From Fructilactobacillus carniphilus (GTDB lineage: Bacteria; Bacillota; Bacilli; Lactobacillales; Lactobacillaceae), in NCBI RefSeq assembly GCF_024029675.1, contig NZ_CP097121.1:434001-498000 (forward strand): a DNA stretch of 64,000 bases, read 5' to 3'. Below are positions 55,601-64,000 of the stretch, piece after piece (position 1 is the first letter of the stretch; each line of letters opens with the position of its first letter). Both the position numbers and the translations under genes were made by a program. Under the pieces are notes generated by a model. The model searched no databases. It had not been told where the DNA came from and was given only the letters and a program-made list of their open reading frames with translations.

Positions 55601-56731
55601 CTAGGCTTTGGTTCCCCAATACTGGAAATAATCAGTTCGAATCTGACCGTTATAAAGCTTCCGGCGCTTCGTTGCCTTTTGTCCATATGCTTTTTCAAAA
55701 TTTAAATCACTGGTTAAATAGTATTTCGACCACGTTGTTAACGGCCGAAAAACTTGTCCTAAATCACGATACAAATTCGTAGCGGCTTCCTGATCGCCCA
55801 ATCGTTGTCCATAAGGCGGGTTAGTGACTACTACCCCATCGGTAGAAGTTGTCTTAAAATCTTGAACGGCTAATTGTTTGAATTGAATATCATGCAAAAG
55901 TCCCATCGCTTGTGCATTGACTTTAGCATGATTAATCATTTCTCCGTTCACATCAGAAGCCTGAATGTGCAGTTCTCCTTCATCTTTAATAACGCTCACG
56001 GCCTCATCCCGAATATTTTGAACTAGGTCGGAACTAATCCAATCCCATTCTTCAAACGCAAAGGACCGTTTAATTCCCGGAGCAACGTTTCTAGCAATCA
56101 TCGCCGCTTCAATCGGAATGGTTCCAGATCCGCACATTGGATCTAAGAATGGCATCGTTTCTGGATGCCAATTGGTTAATAGGATCAAGGCTGCGGCCAT
56201 ATTTTCTTTTAAAGGAGCTTCTCCTTTGGCAATTCGATAACCTCGCTTAAACAAACTAGGACCGGTCGTATCTAACAGCTCCAGCACGTGGTTCTTATTA
56301 ATGCGAACTTCTAGGGGATATAATCCCCCGGTTTCTGGTAACCGGGTTCTCCGGTGGTAAAAACTAGCTAGTTTAGTGGCAATCGCCTTTTTGGTAATCG
56401 CTTGTACGTCAGGGACACTATGTAATAACGACTTTTTCGAGCGACCAGCAACCGGAAATTCTCCGTCCATCGGAATTAGGCTTTCCCATGGTAGAGCCTT
56501 GGTGCCTTCAAACAATTCATCAAAGGTCTGAGCTTCAAATTCCCCGACAATTATTTTGATCCGATCGGCCGTTCGCAACCACAAATTGGTTTTGATAATA
56601 TCAGTCACCGTTCCAGAAAACAAAACCATTCCATTCAAAACGTTGACCTGGTATCCCATTTGTTTTAATTCATTGGCGGTCACTGCTTCAATTCCCGCAG
56701 CACAAGTAGCCATTAAGTTAAATTTTTGCAT
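55601..56731 (-). CDS. rlmL: THUMP-domain rRNA guanine-N2 methyltransferase, RlmL/YpsC-like
   Basis: Methylates a guanine of 23S rRNA with S-adenosylmethionine. The N-terminal THUMP domain (about 45-160) recognises RNA. The Rossmann methyltransferase part has FLDPMCGSGTIPIEAAMIARN (about 190-210) and the catalytic NPPYGQRLGD (about 300). The 376-residue length matches Bacillus YpsC and the N-terminal half of E. coli RlmL. AAAGGG precedes the ATG at 56731; the longer frame runs back into rnpB and is not used. It adjoins rnpB, as in Bacillus. Confidence 0.93.
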   Translation of the reverse strand: MQKFNLMATCAAGIEAVTANELKQMGYQVNVLNGMVLFSGTVTDIIKTNLWLRTADRIKIIVGEFEAQTFDELFEGTKALPWESLIPMDGEFPVAGRSKKSLLHSVPDVQAITKKAIATKLASFYHRRTRLPETGGLYPLEVRINKNHVLELLDTTGPSLFKRGYRIAKGEAPLKENMAAALILLTNWHPETMPFLDPMCGSGTIPIEAAMIARNVAPGIKRSFAFEEWDWISSDLVQNIRDEAVSVIKDEGELHIQASDVNGEMINHAKVNAQAMGLLHDIQFKQLAVQDFKTTSTDGVVVTNPPYGQRLGDQEAATNLYRDLGQVFRPLTTWSKYYLTSDLNFEKAYGQKATKRRKLYNGQIRTDYFQYWGTKA

Positions 56732-56753
56732 GTTATGCCCTTTCTCACGATAT

Positions 56754-56780
56754 AAAAAAAGAGTGGGAAAAAACCCACTC
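56754..56780 (-). terminator. Terminator of rnpB
   Basis: On the - strand GAGTGGG (56780-56774) pairs with CCCACTC (56767-56761) over six U, then seven U (56760-56754). Confidence 0.92.
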
Positions 56781-56787
56781 TTCCTGA

Positions 56788-57184
56788 TTGGTGCAGGCTC
56801 CTGTAAGCCATGTTTTGTGCTTAATTGAAAGATCAGGACTAACAATCAAGTAGTAATCATCTATCTCAAGAATCATAATGATTCTTGCCCTACACTTGGT
56901 TCAATTTCCGTGTGTAAAGCTCCCCTACCAAAGTTTGGGTTTCCCGCTCGCGGGGTTTACTGCGTTCCAGTAATTCAATTTCTTGAATTAATCGTCTCTA
57001 TAGCACCTTAGGAAGTACTGAGGCCTAGAAAATCCGTAGCCATTTCCTTCGCCGTAATTGTGTAACACAATCCCTCGGCTTATTTTTTCACCGGGCACGA
57101 ACACTACAAGCATCTCAGCTTGTGCGAGAGTGGACTTTCCTCAGCCAGCAATTGCTGACCGCGATTACTCAGAACCTGCACCAA
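56788..57184 (-). ncRNA. rnpB: RNase P RNA, type B
   Basis: The catalytic RNA that trims the 5' leader of tRNA precursors. Read on the - strand it begins TTGGTGCAGGTTC (57184-57172) and ends GAGCCTGCACCAA (56800-56788), forming helix P1. Universally conserved segments are present: GAGGAAAGTCC near the start, the GTAAACCCCGCGAGCGGGAAACCCAA region in the middle, and ACAAAACATGGCTTACAG near the 3' end. The size of about 397 nt and internal layout fit the Bacillus type. It sits between gpsB and rlmL. The exact ends are inferred from P1. Confidence 0.95.
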
Positions 57185-57190
57185 TAATAA

Positions 57191-57544
57191 CTAATTTTGT
57201 GGTCCATCACCAAAAACACGTTGCTCCAGATTGGATAATCGTTTCAAAATATCCATCGTGGTGGCATCAGAAGGTTTAGACTCATTAACAGGTTGTTGCG
57301 GTTGCACAACTGGTTCCGGCTGTGGTTGTTGCACTGTCGCATTCAGCTTAGTTTTCAATTGGTTATTTTCAGCCACTAATTGAGCAATTTGCTGATCCTT
57401 ATCGTTGAGTTCCGTTTGGAAGGTTTCATAATCCTTAATAATTTCATCCAGAAAAGAATCAACATCAGTTTGATCATAACCGCGCATCTTTTGACGGAAT
57501 TCTTTTTGGAGAATATCTTTCGGCGTAAAGTTAACGTTATCCAT
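57191..57544 (-). CDS. gpsB: Cell-cycle protein GpsB
   Basis: A 117-residue DivIVA-like adaptor that shuttles penicillin-binding proteins between septum and side wall. The N-terminal DivIVA lipid-binding/coiled-coil domain reads FTPKDILQKEFRQKMRGYDQTDVDSFLDEIIKDYETF (about 6-43). A Gln/Pro-rich linker (about 70-95) leads to a short C-terminal trimerisation helix (MDILKRLSNLEQRVFG). AAGAGGTG lies 7 nt before the ATG at 57544; a GTG inside that Shine-Dalgarno is not the start. The pbp1A gene, whose product is a known GpsB partner in Bacillus, is nearby. Confidence 0.95.
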   Translation of the reverse strand: MDNVNFTPKDILQKEFRQKMRGYDQTDVDSFLDEIIKDYETFQTELNDKDQQIAQLVAENNQLKTKLNATVQQPQPEPVVQPQQPVNESKPSDATTMDILKRLSNLEQRVFGDGPQN

Positions 57545-57589
57545 AATCTGCACCTCTTATCGTTTGGTAACTATCAAAGTATAACATAG

Positions 57590-58159
57590 TCACTCGAAAA
57601 ATTCAGAATTAATTTCTGTCTCATATTGATCAGCTTCCTCCTGTAAATCATCAAAATCGATAAATTGGCAGGTATACGGATGCTGTTGTTGAAATGCTTC
57701 AATCGCATGCACATCATACTGTGCCTTTCCTTCATTTTCTGAATCATATAATAACAGAGCCCCATCAGTATGCGTTAGCATAAACTGCTGATAATTTTTT
57801 AGCTGTTGTGGTGAATGGTAAGGAACTTGACTAACAGTGGCAGAAAAATCAGCTAGTGCAAGCGTTTGCTGTAATCGCAATTGATTCGTTTCATTCCATT
57901 GCTTACCAAATTCTGCAAAGGGTAACATCACCGCGATTTGAAAATGATTTGGAAACTGTTTCTTTAAATCAGCCGCCAGTTCTACGGTCCACTGTTCCGT
58001 TCCTAGTTGTGCGCCGGTAATAATCCAATCACAACCATTATCAATTAACCCAATAAGCTGATTGCGCAAAGAACGTTTGATGATTTGAATTTTCGGGCTT
58101 TTTTCATCGAACGCCCCCAATTCATAGCTCCGATATCCAGTTATCCATTGTCTACTCAT
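57590..58159 (-). CDS. YpsA-like SLOG-family protein (DUF1273)
   Basis: A 189-residue protein of the YpsA family, within the SLOG superfamily of nucleotide-ligand-binding Rossmann folds. Family features are the N-terminal WITGYRSYELGAF, GCDWIITGAQLGTEQWTVELA (about 42-62), MLPFAEFGKQWNE and the acidic C-terminal tail. YpsA affects cell division in Bacillus; the ligand is not settled. It lies 45 nt upstream of gpsB in the same direction, and divergent from recU. Confidence 0.88.
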   Translation of the reverse strand: MSRQWITGYRSYELGAFDEKSPKIQIIKRSLRNQLIGLIDNGCDWIITGAQLGTEQWTVELAADLKKQFPNHFQIAVMLPFAEFGKQWNETNQLRLQQTLALADFSATVSQVPYHSPQQLKNYQQFMLTHTDGALLLYDSENEGKAQYDVHAIEAFQQQHPYTCQFIDFDDLQEEADQYETEINSEFFE

Positions 58160-58206
58160 AAAGTCACCTGACTTGAATTAGTATAATTTTATTCCCCGGG
58201 TGGAAT

Positions 58207-58215
58207 TGCTATAAT
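58207..58215 (+). promoter_or_regulatory. Probable recU-pbp1A promoter (extended -10)
   Basis: TGC followed by a perfect TATAAT (58210-58215). On the - strand TATACT (58185-58180) is a candidate -10 for ypsA, so the two promoters are divergent and only about 25 bp apart. Confidence 0.6.
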
Positions 58216-58280
58216 AGAAATATCATTTGTTGTAATATACCACGCTTCAAATTAATTACTCAATTAGTAAGGAGGTTAAT

Positions 58281-58904
58281 TTGACAATCAACTATCCTAA
58301 CGGTCAACCATTTCGTACTGCTCATAATGGTAAGAAGCCGTCTTCATTGCCTACCACCAACTATGCCGATCGGGGGATGTCTTTAGAAGCAGAAATTAAT
58401 CAAAGTAATCAATTTTACCGCGAACATCAAATTGCGGTCGTCCACAAAAAGCCCACCCCCATCCAAATTGTAAACGTTGACTATCCGAAGCGAAGTGCAG
58501 CTGTGATTAAGGAAGCCTACTTTAAACAAGCTTCGACAACTGATTACAATGGTATTTTTGCCGGTTATTATTTAGACTTTGATGCAAAAGAAACCACCAA
58601 TCTTCATTCTTTTCCCCTAGCTAACTTTCATGAACACCAAATCGAACATATGCAAAGTTGTTACCAAATGGGGGGGATTTGTTTCGCTTTAATTCGCTTT
58701 GTAAAGCGAAATGAAATATACTTGCTAAACGGACCGGATTTGTTTCATTTCTGGGAACGTCAATTTCATGGGGGTCGCAAGTCAATTACCCAAGTTGAGA
58801 TAGCCAACCATGGTTATCTAATTCAACCACAGCTTAATCCTTTGATTCCCTATCTGGATGCCGTCCAAATCATTATTGATAAAAGTAAAGGAGACCTAGA
58901 ATGA
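58281..58904 (+). CDS. recU: Holliday junction resolvase RecU
   Basis: Cuts four-way DNA junctions during recombination and segregation. The 207-residue protein has the RecU motifs: NYADRGMSLEAEINQSNQFY (about 26-45), then TDYNGIFAGYYLDFDAKET (about 86-106) with the metal-binding Asp/Glu and Lys of the nuclease core, and the FALIRFVKRNEIYLL strand. The start is TTG at 58281, 3 nt after AAGGAGGTT. Its stop overlaps the pbp1A start by 4 nt, a pair conserved in Bacillota. Confidence 0.95.
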   Translation: MTINYPNGQPFRTAHNGKKPSSLPTTNYADRGMSLEAEINQSNQFYREHQIAVVHKKPTPIQIVNVDYPKRSAAVIKEAYFKQASTTDYNGIFAGYYLDFDAKETTNLHSFPLANFHEHQIEHMQSCYQMGGICFALIRFVKRNEIYLLNGPDLFHFWERQFHGGRKSITQVEIANHGYLIQPQLNPLIPYLDAVQIIIDKSKGDLE

Positions 58905-61252
58905 GTTCCGATGAAGTTTATAGCCGTTTAAAGAAAAGTCGCAAAAAGAAGCACGGCCCCATTTTTCAAATTACGATGTGGGTGCTTTTTTTCCTAGTTG
59001 TGCTTTTTTTCATTGGATGTGGAGTATTTGCCTACTACGCTTCCACGGCCCCAAACATATCCTACAAAACCCTTTCCAGTGATAATTCCACTACCATCTA
59101 TGATCGTAATGGAAAAGTCATTTCGAGGTTAGGGATGCAAAATCGGGATTACGTAAAACAAGAGGATATCCCCGATAATCTAAAAAATGCCATTATCTCA
59201 GTTGAAGACCGGCATTTCTACACCGACAAAGGAGTGGATCCAGTTCGAATCGCTGGAGCTGCTGTTAATAACGTTTTTGGTGGCGGAGGGCTTCAAGGTG
59301 GAAGTACCTTGACTCAACAACTAGTAAAGCTTTCGGTTTTCTCTACCAAAGCTTCGGACCAAACCTTGAAACGAAAAGCACAAGAAGCTTGGCTCGCCAC
59401 TAAGGTTAATCGCGAATACAGTAAGCAACAGATTTTAGAGTTTTACATTAATAAGGTTTATATGGGTAATAACGCATACGGGATGCAAACCGCTTCAGAA
59501 GTTATGTACCACAAACCACTTAGTAAGCTTGATTTGTCCCAAATCGCTTTATTAGCTGGACTTCCTCAGGCTCCGGTTGCATATAACCCCGTTCACAACC
59601 CGAAATACGCTACGGCCAGAAGAAACCAAGTGTTAGAGGCCATGGTGAAAAATAAATCAATTTCCCGCGCTCAAGCCGATCAAGCTGAAAAAGAAGACGT
59701 TCAAACGGGAATCGACAAGAAAAACGTAGATAAAACGCCAACCCAAAAGGACGAAAAATATGCTGACGCTTACATCGGTCAGGTACTGCAAGAAATGAAC
59801 CAAAAGGGTTATAAATTAAACGCCGGTAACAAAGTCTACACGAACATTGATATGGACGTGCAAAAGAAAATGTACAACCTGGCTAACGACGAAAATTCTG
59901 ATTTGAACTTCCCGAATAATGATTTCCAAATTGGAGCAACCATGACTAACCCTAACAACGGAAAAGTAGTGGCCATGCTCGGGAGTCGGAAGCAAAACGT
60001 CCAATTCGGTTTAAACCGGGCCGTGCAAACTGATCATTCCAGCGGTTCCACAATGAAACCCCTCATGGATTACGGACCCGCCATTGAATATCTCAACTAC
60101 CCTACTTACCAACCATTAAAAGATACGCCATATACCTACCCAGGCACCGACCGCAAATTACATGATTTCGATAATCGGTACGAAGGAACGATTACCATGC
60201 AAAAGGCGCTCGTGGAATCACGAAACATTCCCGCCATTCGAACGTTAGAGGCCGTTGGAGTTCCCCGAGCGACTGAGTTCCTAAAGGGCTTGGGAATGAC
60301 CTTTAAAGACCCACTTAACCTCCAAAACGGGATTGGGGCTTACATTTCAACTGAACAAGAAGCAGCTGCATACGGAGCCTTTGCTAACGGTGGAACTTAC
60401 TACAAACCCTATACCATTTCTAAAGTAGAAACCCCAACGGGTGAAACTAATCATTACGAGTCCAAAGGAAAAGAAGCAATGTCTGATTCCACGGCCTTCA
60501 TGATGACAGAAATGCTCAAAGGCGTTATGACTGATCCGAACGGTTCGGGAACCGCGGCTAACATTCCAGGTTTAAACCAAGCCGGAAAAACAGGAACAAC
60601 GCAATTCCCAGATGACTGGCTTAGTTCAGTTCCCGATGGTTCCAGCATGGATTCTTGGTTTACTGGTTATACCAAGAATCTCTCCCTCTCCGTTTGGACT
60701 GGGTATGATCACCCACTAGAACCAGGACACTATATTTCTCAATCACAAGCAAAAATTTCCCAACTTTTCTATAAAGAAGTAATGGAAGATGCTTCGCAAG
60801 ATCTTCCAAACGACAACTGGACCAAGCCAGCTGATGTAATTAAAACGAGAATGGATAACCAGACGCAATACTACATCGCTGGTCACGGTGGAGAAGCCAA
60901 GGAAAACGTGATTAAAAACAGTACCCAGTCTGGTCAAACTGCTGATAATAAGGCGGTTGCAAATTTGAATAACAGCCAAACAAACAAGCAGGATGAGCAA
61001 ACAACCGATAAAAACACGAATAATGGAACGACTGCTAACAACGAGCAAAAGCCAACGGCTGATACTAAAACCAACGGCACGCAGGCTACTACTTCCACCC
61101 AGACTGGAAATACTGATAATAAGCAAGCTAACACCACGGCAACTACTAACGAGCAGAAGCCAACCACTAATTCTCAAACAACCACGGGACAAACTAATCA
61201 AACGACTACTAATCCCGCTACTAATAATAACCAGCCAACTAACAATAACTAG
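58901..61252 (+). CDS. pbp1A: Class A penicillin-binding protein 1A
   Basis: A bifunctional cell-wall synthase of 783 residues. A basic cytoplasmic tail and one membrane helix (about 24-50) lead to the glycosyltransferase-51 domain with E102 in ISVEDRHFYTDKGVD and GGSTLTQQLVK. The transpeptidase domain has the active serine S383 in SSGSTMKP, SRN, and KTGTT near residue 566. The last 95 residues are a Thr/Asn/Gln-rich low-complexity tail, likely outside the cell. An AAAGGAG lies before the ATG, which overlaps the recU stop. Confidence 0.95.
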   Translation: MSSDEVYSRLKKSRKKKHGPIFQITMWVLFFLVVLFFIGCGVFAYYASTAPNISYKTLSSDNSTTIYDRNGKVISRLGMQNRDYVKQEDIPDNLKNAIISVEDRHFYTDKGVDPVRIAGAAVNNVFGGGGLQGGSTLTQQLVKLSVFSTKASDQTLKRKAQEAWLATKVNREYSKQQILEFYINKVYMGNNAYGMQTASEVMYHKPLSKLDLSQIALLAGLPQAPVAYNPVHNPKYATARRNQVLEAMVKNKSISRAQADQAEKEDVQTGIDKKNVDKTPTQKDEKYADAYIGQVLQEMNQKGYKLNAGNKVYTNIDMDVQKKMYNLANDENSDLNFPNNDFQIGATMTNPNNGKVVAMLGSRKQNVQFGLNRAVQTDHSSGSTMKPLMDYGPAIEYLNYPTYQPLKDTPYTYPGTDRKLHDFDNRYEGTITMQKALVESRNIPAIRTLEAVGVPRATEFLKGLGMTFKDPLNLQNGIGAYISTEQEAAAYGAFANGGTYYKPYTISKVETPTGETNHYESKGKEAMSDSTAFMMTEMLKGVMTDPNGSGTAANIPGLNQAGKTGTTQFPDDWLSSVPDGSSMDSWFTGYTKNLSLSVWTGYDHPLEPGHYISQSQAKISQLFYKEVMEDASQDLPNDNWTKPADVIKTRMDNQTQYYIAGHGGEAKENVIKNSTQSGQTADNKAVANLNNSQTNKQDEQTTDKNTNNGTTANNEQKPTADTKTNGTQATTSTQTGNTDNKQANTTATTNEQKPTTNSQTTTGQTNQTTTNPATNNNQPTNNN

Positions 61253-61275
61253 AACGGCAGATTTATTTACAACTT

Positions 61276-61313
61276 AAAAAAGAGGCTCACATGAAAATGT
61301 GAGCCTCCTTTTT
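61276..61313. terminator. Bidirectional terminator between pbp1A and dnaD
   Basis: GAGGCTCACAT (61282-61292) pairs with ATGTGAGCCTC (61297-61307), GAAA loop, with A6 upstream and CTTTTT downstream. Confidence 0.93.
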
Positions 61314-61323
61314 ACTTCCCTGA

Positions 61324-62043
61324 TTATGCCTGACCTTGATCTTTTTTAATCTTGAAAAGCGGTACTTTTGGTAACGGCTGTCGGGATCCCTTACTAGTTT
61401 GTTGTTGTCGTTGCTCCCGCTGAACTTCAACTTGAGCGGCTGACTGGACGTTGTGCTTTTTCCAATTTAAGAGAATTCGATCCATGTACTTTAAGTTATA
61501 AACTTGATTTAAGACGGCTTCTCGTAACGCTAACTGCACTAATTCGGCTGAATAATGATCCTTTTCAAACCAATCTTTAATCATCTCTAATTCAATTGGA
61601 GACAGCATCCGTCCAAACTCGTGATTAATCATCTTAAATGTTTGTTCCCGGTCGCTAATGCTCTCGGTTTTCTGATTCGATATTGAGGTTTTGTCGGTCA
61701 TATTCGCTGATTGCGTTTTTTCTTGTCCTAACAATTCGTTTAACTTGGCTACTAACGGCGCAAAGCTGTATTCATCTTTGCCATCCGTACTGGTCGTAAT
61801 TACGATCAGCTTTTTACTAACTAATTGATGTAATATTTCATAAACGTTATCTTCTGAAAAACCAGTGACTTTAGCAAGCTTGGGTGCCGCTGGAAAACGT
61901 TCTCCCTGACTGCGAAAATACTGGAGTTCCAATAAGATGGTTAATTCAGCAGCATTAATTTTCAATGTTGCTAAATTAGTTAATAAAAAACCGGATACAT
62001 TAATTGATCCGGAATTTAAATATTCTGCTAATGGATTACTCAT
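61324..62043 (-). CDS. dnaD: DNA replication initiation protein DnaD
   Basis: A primosomal protein that helps load the replicative helicase in Bacillota. The N-terminal winged-helix domain (about 1-100) has ITVSG-like SINVSGFLLTNLATLKINAAELTILLELQYF. The C-terminal DnaD/DnaB2 domain (about 135-205) holds FGRMLSPIELEMIKDWFEKDHYSAELVQLALREAVLN and the YMDRILLNWKK motif. A basic Gln/Arg/Lys-rich tail ends the 239 residues. It lies 12 nt after the tseB-like gene. The usual nth neighbour is absent here. Confidence 0.93.
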   Translation of the reverse strand: MSNPLAEYLNSGSINVSGFLLTNLATLKINAAELTILLELQYFRSQGERFPAAPKLAKVTGFSEDNVYEILHQLVSKKLIVITTSTDGKDEYSFAPLVAKLNELLGQEKTQSANMTDKTSISNQKTESISDREQTFKMINHEFGRMLSPIELEMIKDWFEKDHYSAELVQLALREAVLNQVYNLKYMDRILLNWKKHNVQSAAQVEVQREQRQQQTSKGSRQPLPKVPLFKIKKDQGQA

Positions 62044-62055
62044 CCTAAGCTCCTT

Positions 62056-62553
62056 TTACAAATCAATTTTCTTAATGAGTTTTCCCGATTTGAAGTTAAT
62101 CAATACGTAGTGCAGTTGATCACCATTTTGAATGGTAACCGCCCACGTTGGCTTCTTTTTATTGATTAATAATCCGGCGTTGGTTACCTTCCCCTTGACG
62201 TGTTGTTGGGCAATGGCACTCGCTTTTTCTGCGGTAATTCCATCATTTTGCTTCATCACTTGAATGTGTTTCCAATCGCCACTAACCACGGCATAAACGG
62301 GTTGATTAGAACTGTTTTTCCCAACCACGGTGTAATATGGTTGTTTTCCAACATTTGCTTTATACGTCCGTTGCACGTTATGAATTTGGGCATGCTGTTC
62401 TACTAACTGCGTAGCTGTCTTTAAGGTATGTTTTTGCGGTAACTTGGAAATGAAGACAATCACCATGAGGGCGATAAACAAGACCAATAATATCCCTGCA
62501 ATCCAGCTTAACCAGCGTCGAATCAGGATTCTTCGTTTTCTTTCTTCTCGCAT
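62056..62553 (-). CDS. TseB/YpmB-like membrane-anchored protein
   Basis: A 165-residue protein with a basic cytoplasmic start, one membrane helix (about 13-38), and an extracellular part with two PepSY-like repeats (YTVVGKNSSNQPVYAVVSGDWKHIQVMKQ and the final WAVTIQNGDQLHYVLINFKSGKLIKKI). In Bacillus this relative modulates the activity of an elongation-type penicillin-binding protein. GGAAGGAA lies 6 nt before the ATG at 62553, which decides it over the longer frame starting at 62586. It lies between dinG and dnaD, as in Bacillus, where aspB and asnS intervene. Confidence 0.85.
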   Translation of the reverse strand: MREERKRRILIRRWLSWIAGILLVLFIALMVIVFISKLPQKHTLKTATQLVEQHAQIHNVQRTYKANVGKQPYYTVVGKNSSNQPVYAVVSGDWKHIQVMKQNDGITAEKASAIAQQHVKGKVTNAGLLINKKKPTWAVTIQNGDQLHYVLINFKSGKLIKKIDL

Positions 62554-62595
62554 TTTAGATTCCTTCCGTAAGCGTACTAGCTTCATTATAGCAAA

Positions 62596-64000
62596 TCATT
62601 TTCGTTGATTGTGCTTTAGCAAAAACTCTTTTTGCTGTTGCTGAATCTCTGCAATGGACCCCGTTTTAGCGGTTAGATTTTCTTCCAAAGCCGTTAAAAT
62701 TTGATTGCCATACCGCTTGGTTAAAATTCGATTATCGAGGATGGTAATGATGCCATAGTCATCACTACGGCGTAGCAACCGTCCAATTCCTTGCTTCATT
62801 TCAATAATGGCATGAGGCAAGGAATAGCTGGTAAATGGATTTTTGTTTTGTTGTTTTAAATAGTGGGCGCGAGCCTGCATCAATGGACTATCCGGGGCGG
62901 CAAACGGAATTCGGGGAATAATGATGGATTTTAAATAGTTAGGGGGAAAATCAACCCCCTCCCAAAAACCATTGGCACCTAAAATAATGGGCGCTGTTTT
63001 TCCTTCCGAACGCCGTATAATCTTACTTTGGCTCCCAGAAATTCCGGCTGCTAAAACTGTGCCGATTCCCGCTTGATCATGCAGTTTATCATAAACTGCT
63101 TGAATTAACTCTAAGGAATTAAAGAGGACCAATGTCGGAACTGGTTGCGCATGATAAATTTTTTGGATGGAATTGGCGACGAAGGCAACGTATTCCTCAT
63201 TTTCAACCCCAGCCGGCATCGGTGTATTTTCCGTAATCATTAACTGGACCTGATTTTGATAGTCAAAGTCAGCTGCCAGCCGTTTCATCCGGGTGTTATT
63301 CCGGCGTAAGTCTAACTGATCATAGATATACTGTGATTTTTTCGAGGTAAAGAGCACGGCTCCCGTAAAAATAATTGGTTTAAATGATTGATAAATTTGT
63401 TTATGCAAGCGCGTACTGGTGTCAAACCGCGCTAACTCTAGGCGCATGTTGTTAGGGTCATGGTCGGCCCCGTACCGTAACCAAAATCCGTCAACACTTT
63501 GCTGCTCAGTTACAGACTGTAAAAATGTTTGCATCTGTTCTAAACCTTGTAGCACTTGATGCACGTGTTCGTTAAAGCGTAAAAAAGTTTCGTATTCAGA
63601 AGCCAACCACTGACCATCCGTCTGCCCGAGACTTTGATTAATCGTGGTTAAAAGTTGCTCTAACCGCCGGGCTTGTTGTTCTTGATGCTTTAATTCTACC
63701 TGCTGTTGTTGCATAAACTGGTGTAGTTTTGCTGCTGAAATTCCAATTACATTCGCTTGCTGGGTAAACCGAACTTGCAGCGACTGTATCAAATTTTGTA
63801 ACAATTGCTGCTGTCGTTCTTCGATTTCCGTTAAAGAATCCACCAATCTTTGTAAATTAGAGCTTAAATTCCGATTGTGGTGCACAATCTCCATTAGATT
63901 CTGCTCATGAGTTTGAAAGATATCGTTCCGCACTCGCCCTACGTTTGCTTTGACGGCGCCTAACCACCATTCTTGGCGTTGAGCGGCAAAAGCTACTTCT
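62596..64000 (-). CDS. dinG: DinG-family helicase, C-terminal part (gene runs off the window)
   Basis: A superfamily 2 helicase of the DinG/XPD type, cut by the window edge: the frame is open to base 64000 with no stop, so 468 or so C-terminal residues are seen. Motifs of the second RecA-like domain are clear: VLFNSLELIQAVYDKL, GANGFWEGVDFPPNYLKSIIIPRIPFAAPDSPLMQAR, and motif VI IEMKQGIGRLLRRSDDYGIITILDNR. Upstream parts form the long helical arch domain. A GTG at 63933 is not the true start. In Bacillota DinG the missing part normally includes an exonuclease domain. Confidence 0.92.
   Translation of the reverse strand, partial: EVAFAAQRQEWWLGAVKANVGRVRNDIFQTHEQNLMEIVHHNRNLSSNLQRLVDSLTEIEERQQQLLQNLIQSLQVRFTQQANVIGISAAKLHQFMQQQQVELKHQEQQARRLEQLLTTINQSLGQTDGQWLASEYETFLRFNEHVHQVLQGLEQMQTFLQSVTEQQSVDGFWLRYGADHDPNNMRLELARFDTSTRLHKQIYQSFKPIIFTGAVLFTSKKSQYIYDQLDLRRNNTRMKRLAADFDYQNQVQLMITENTPMPAGVENEEYVAFVANSIQKIYHAQPVPTLVLFNSLELIQAVYDKLHDQAGIGTVLAAGISGSQSKIIRRSEGKTAPIILGANGFWEGVDFPPNYLKSIIIPRIPFAAPDSPLMQARAHYLKQQNKNPFTSYSLPHAIIEMKQGIGRLLRRSDDYGIITILDNRILTKRYGNQILTALEENLTAKTGSIAEIQQQQKEFLLKHNQRK

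Noticed and set aside
60743-61277. Several long frames opposite and beside the 3' end of pbp1A.
   Set aside because: They arise from the repetitive Thr/Asn/Gln codons of the low-complexity tail.
1-64000. CRISPR arrays, tRNA or rRNA genes, insertion sequences and prophage genes.
   Set aside because: No regularly spaced repeats, tRNA-like cloverleaves with anticodon features, rRNA segments, transposases or phage structural genes were seen.

Overview
The window is a continuous piece of a Gram-positive, low-to-medium GC chromosome. It belongs to a lactic acid bacterium of the family Lactobacillaceae; I cannot fix the genus. The evidence is conserved Bacillota gene order (lspA-rluD-pyrR; rbgA-rnhB-dprA-topA-xerC; rlmL-rnpB-gpsB-ypsA-recU-pbp1A-dnaD-tseB-dinG), a Bacillus-type RNase P RNA, a T-box leader, a family II pyrophosphatase, an EbsA-like protein and a GH70 glucansucrase with a KxYKxGKxW secretion signal.

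Layout. 0.1-11.9 kb is housekeeping on the + strand: ribosomal protein S1, Der GTPase, HU, a TPR protein, CCA-adding enzyme, an ABC-F factor, thyA-dfrA, YozE-like, RbgA, RNase HII and DprA. A two-gene membrane-protein insertion (12.0-13.4 kb) separates dprA from topA-xerC. Next come an aldose-epimerase-like gene, plsY, parE-parC, a pyrophosphatase and msrB-msrA. At 25.2-31.8 kb a T-box controls two tandem copies of a fused binding-protein/permease gene, their ATPase, and argG-argH.

31.9-43.4 kb is an AT-richer accessory block. It holds a split-barrel flavoprotein-like gene, a 14-codon peptide gene facing an rgg-type regulator, a 1,619-residue glucansucrase, an ABC system whose ATPase is fused to an XRE DNA-binding domain, and a QacA-like exporter divergent from a TetR regulator. 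At 43,472-43,499 lies a 28-bp sequence matching the Bacillus subtilis dif site at 26 of 28 positions. Predominant gene orientation switches from + to - around this point, so this is very probably the chromosome terminus.

Right of dif, most genes are on the - strand: marR-degV, an MFS gene, and the ebsA-lspA-rluD-pyrR operon ending in two carbamoyl-phosphate-synthase-like genes that have lost catalytic residues. RNase HI-like, a FAD oxidoreductase, rlmL, rnpB, gpsB, ypsA, recU, pbp1A, dnaD, tseB-like and the 3' part of dinG follow; rqcH, rnhA, recU and pbp1A run the other way.

The strongest candidates for undescribed biology are the leaderless hydrophobic peptide beside rgg and the glucansucrase, and the PyrR-linked catalytically dead CarA/CarB pair. 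Also notable are two genes with a well-placed Shine-Dalgarno but a non-canonical initiator (ATT and ACG), an ambiguous T-box specifier, and several structured leaders. All calls come from reading the sequence; no database search was run.
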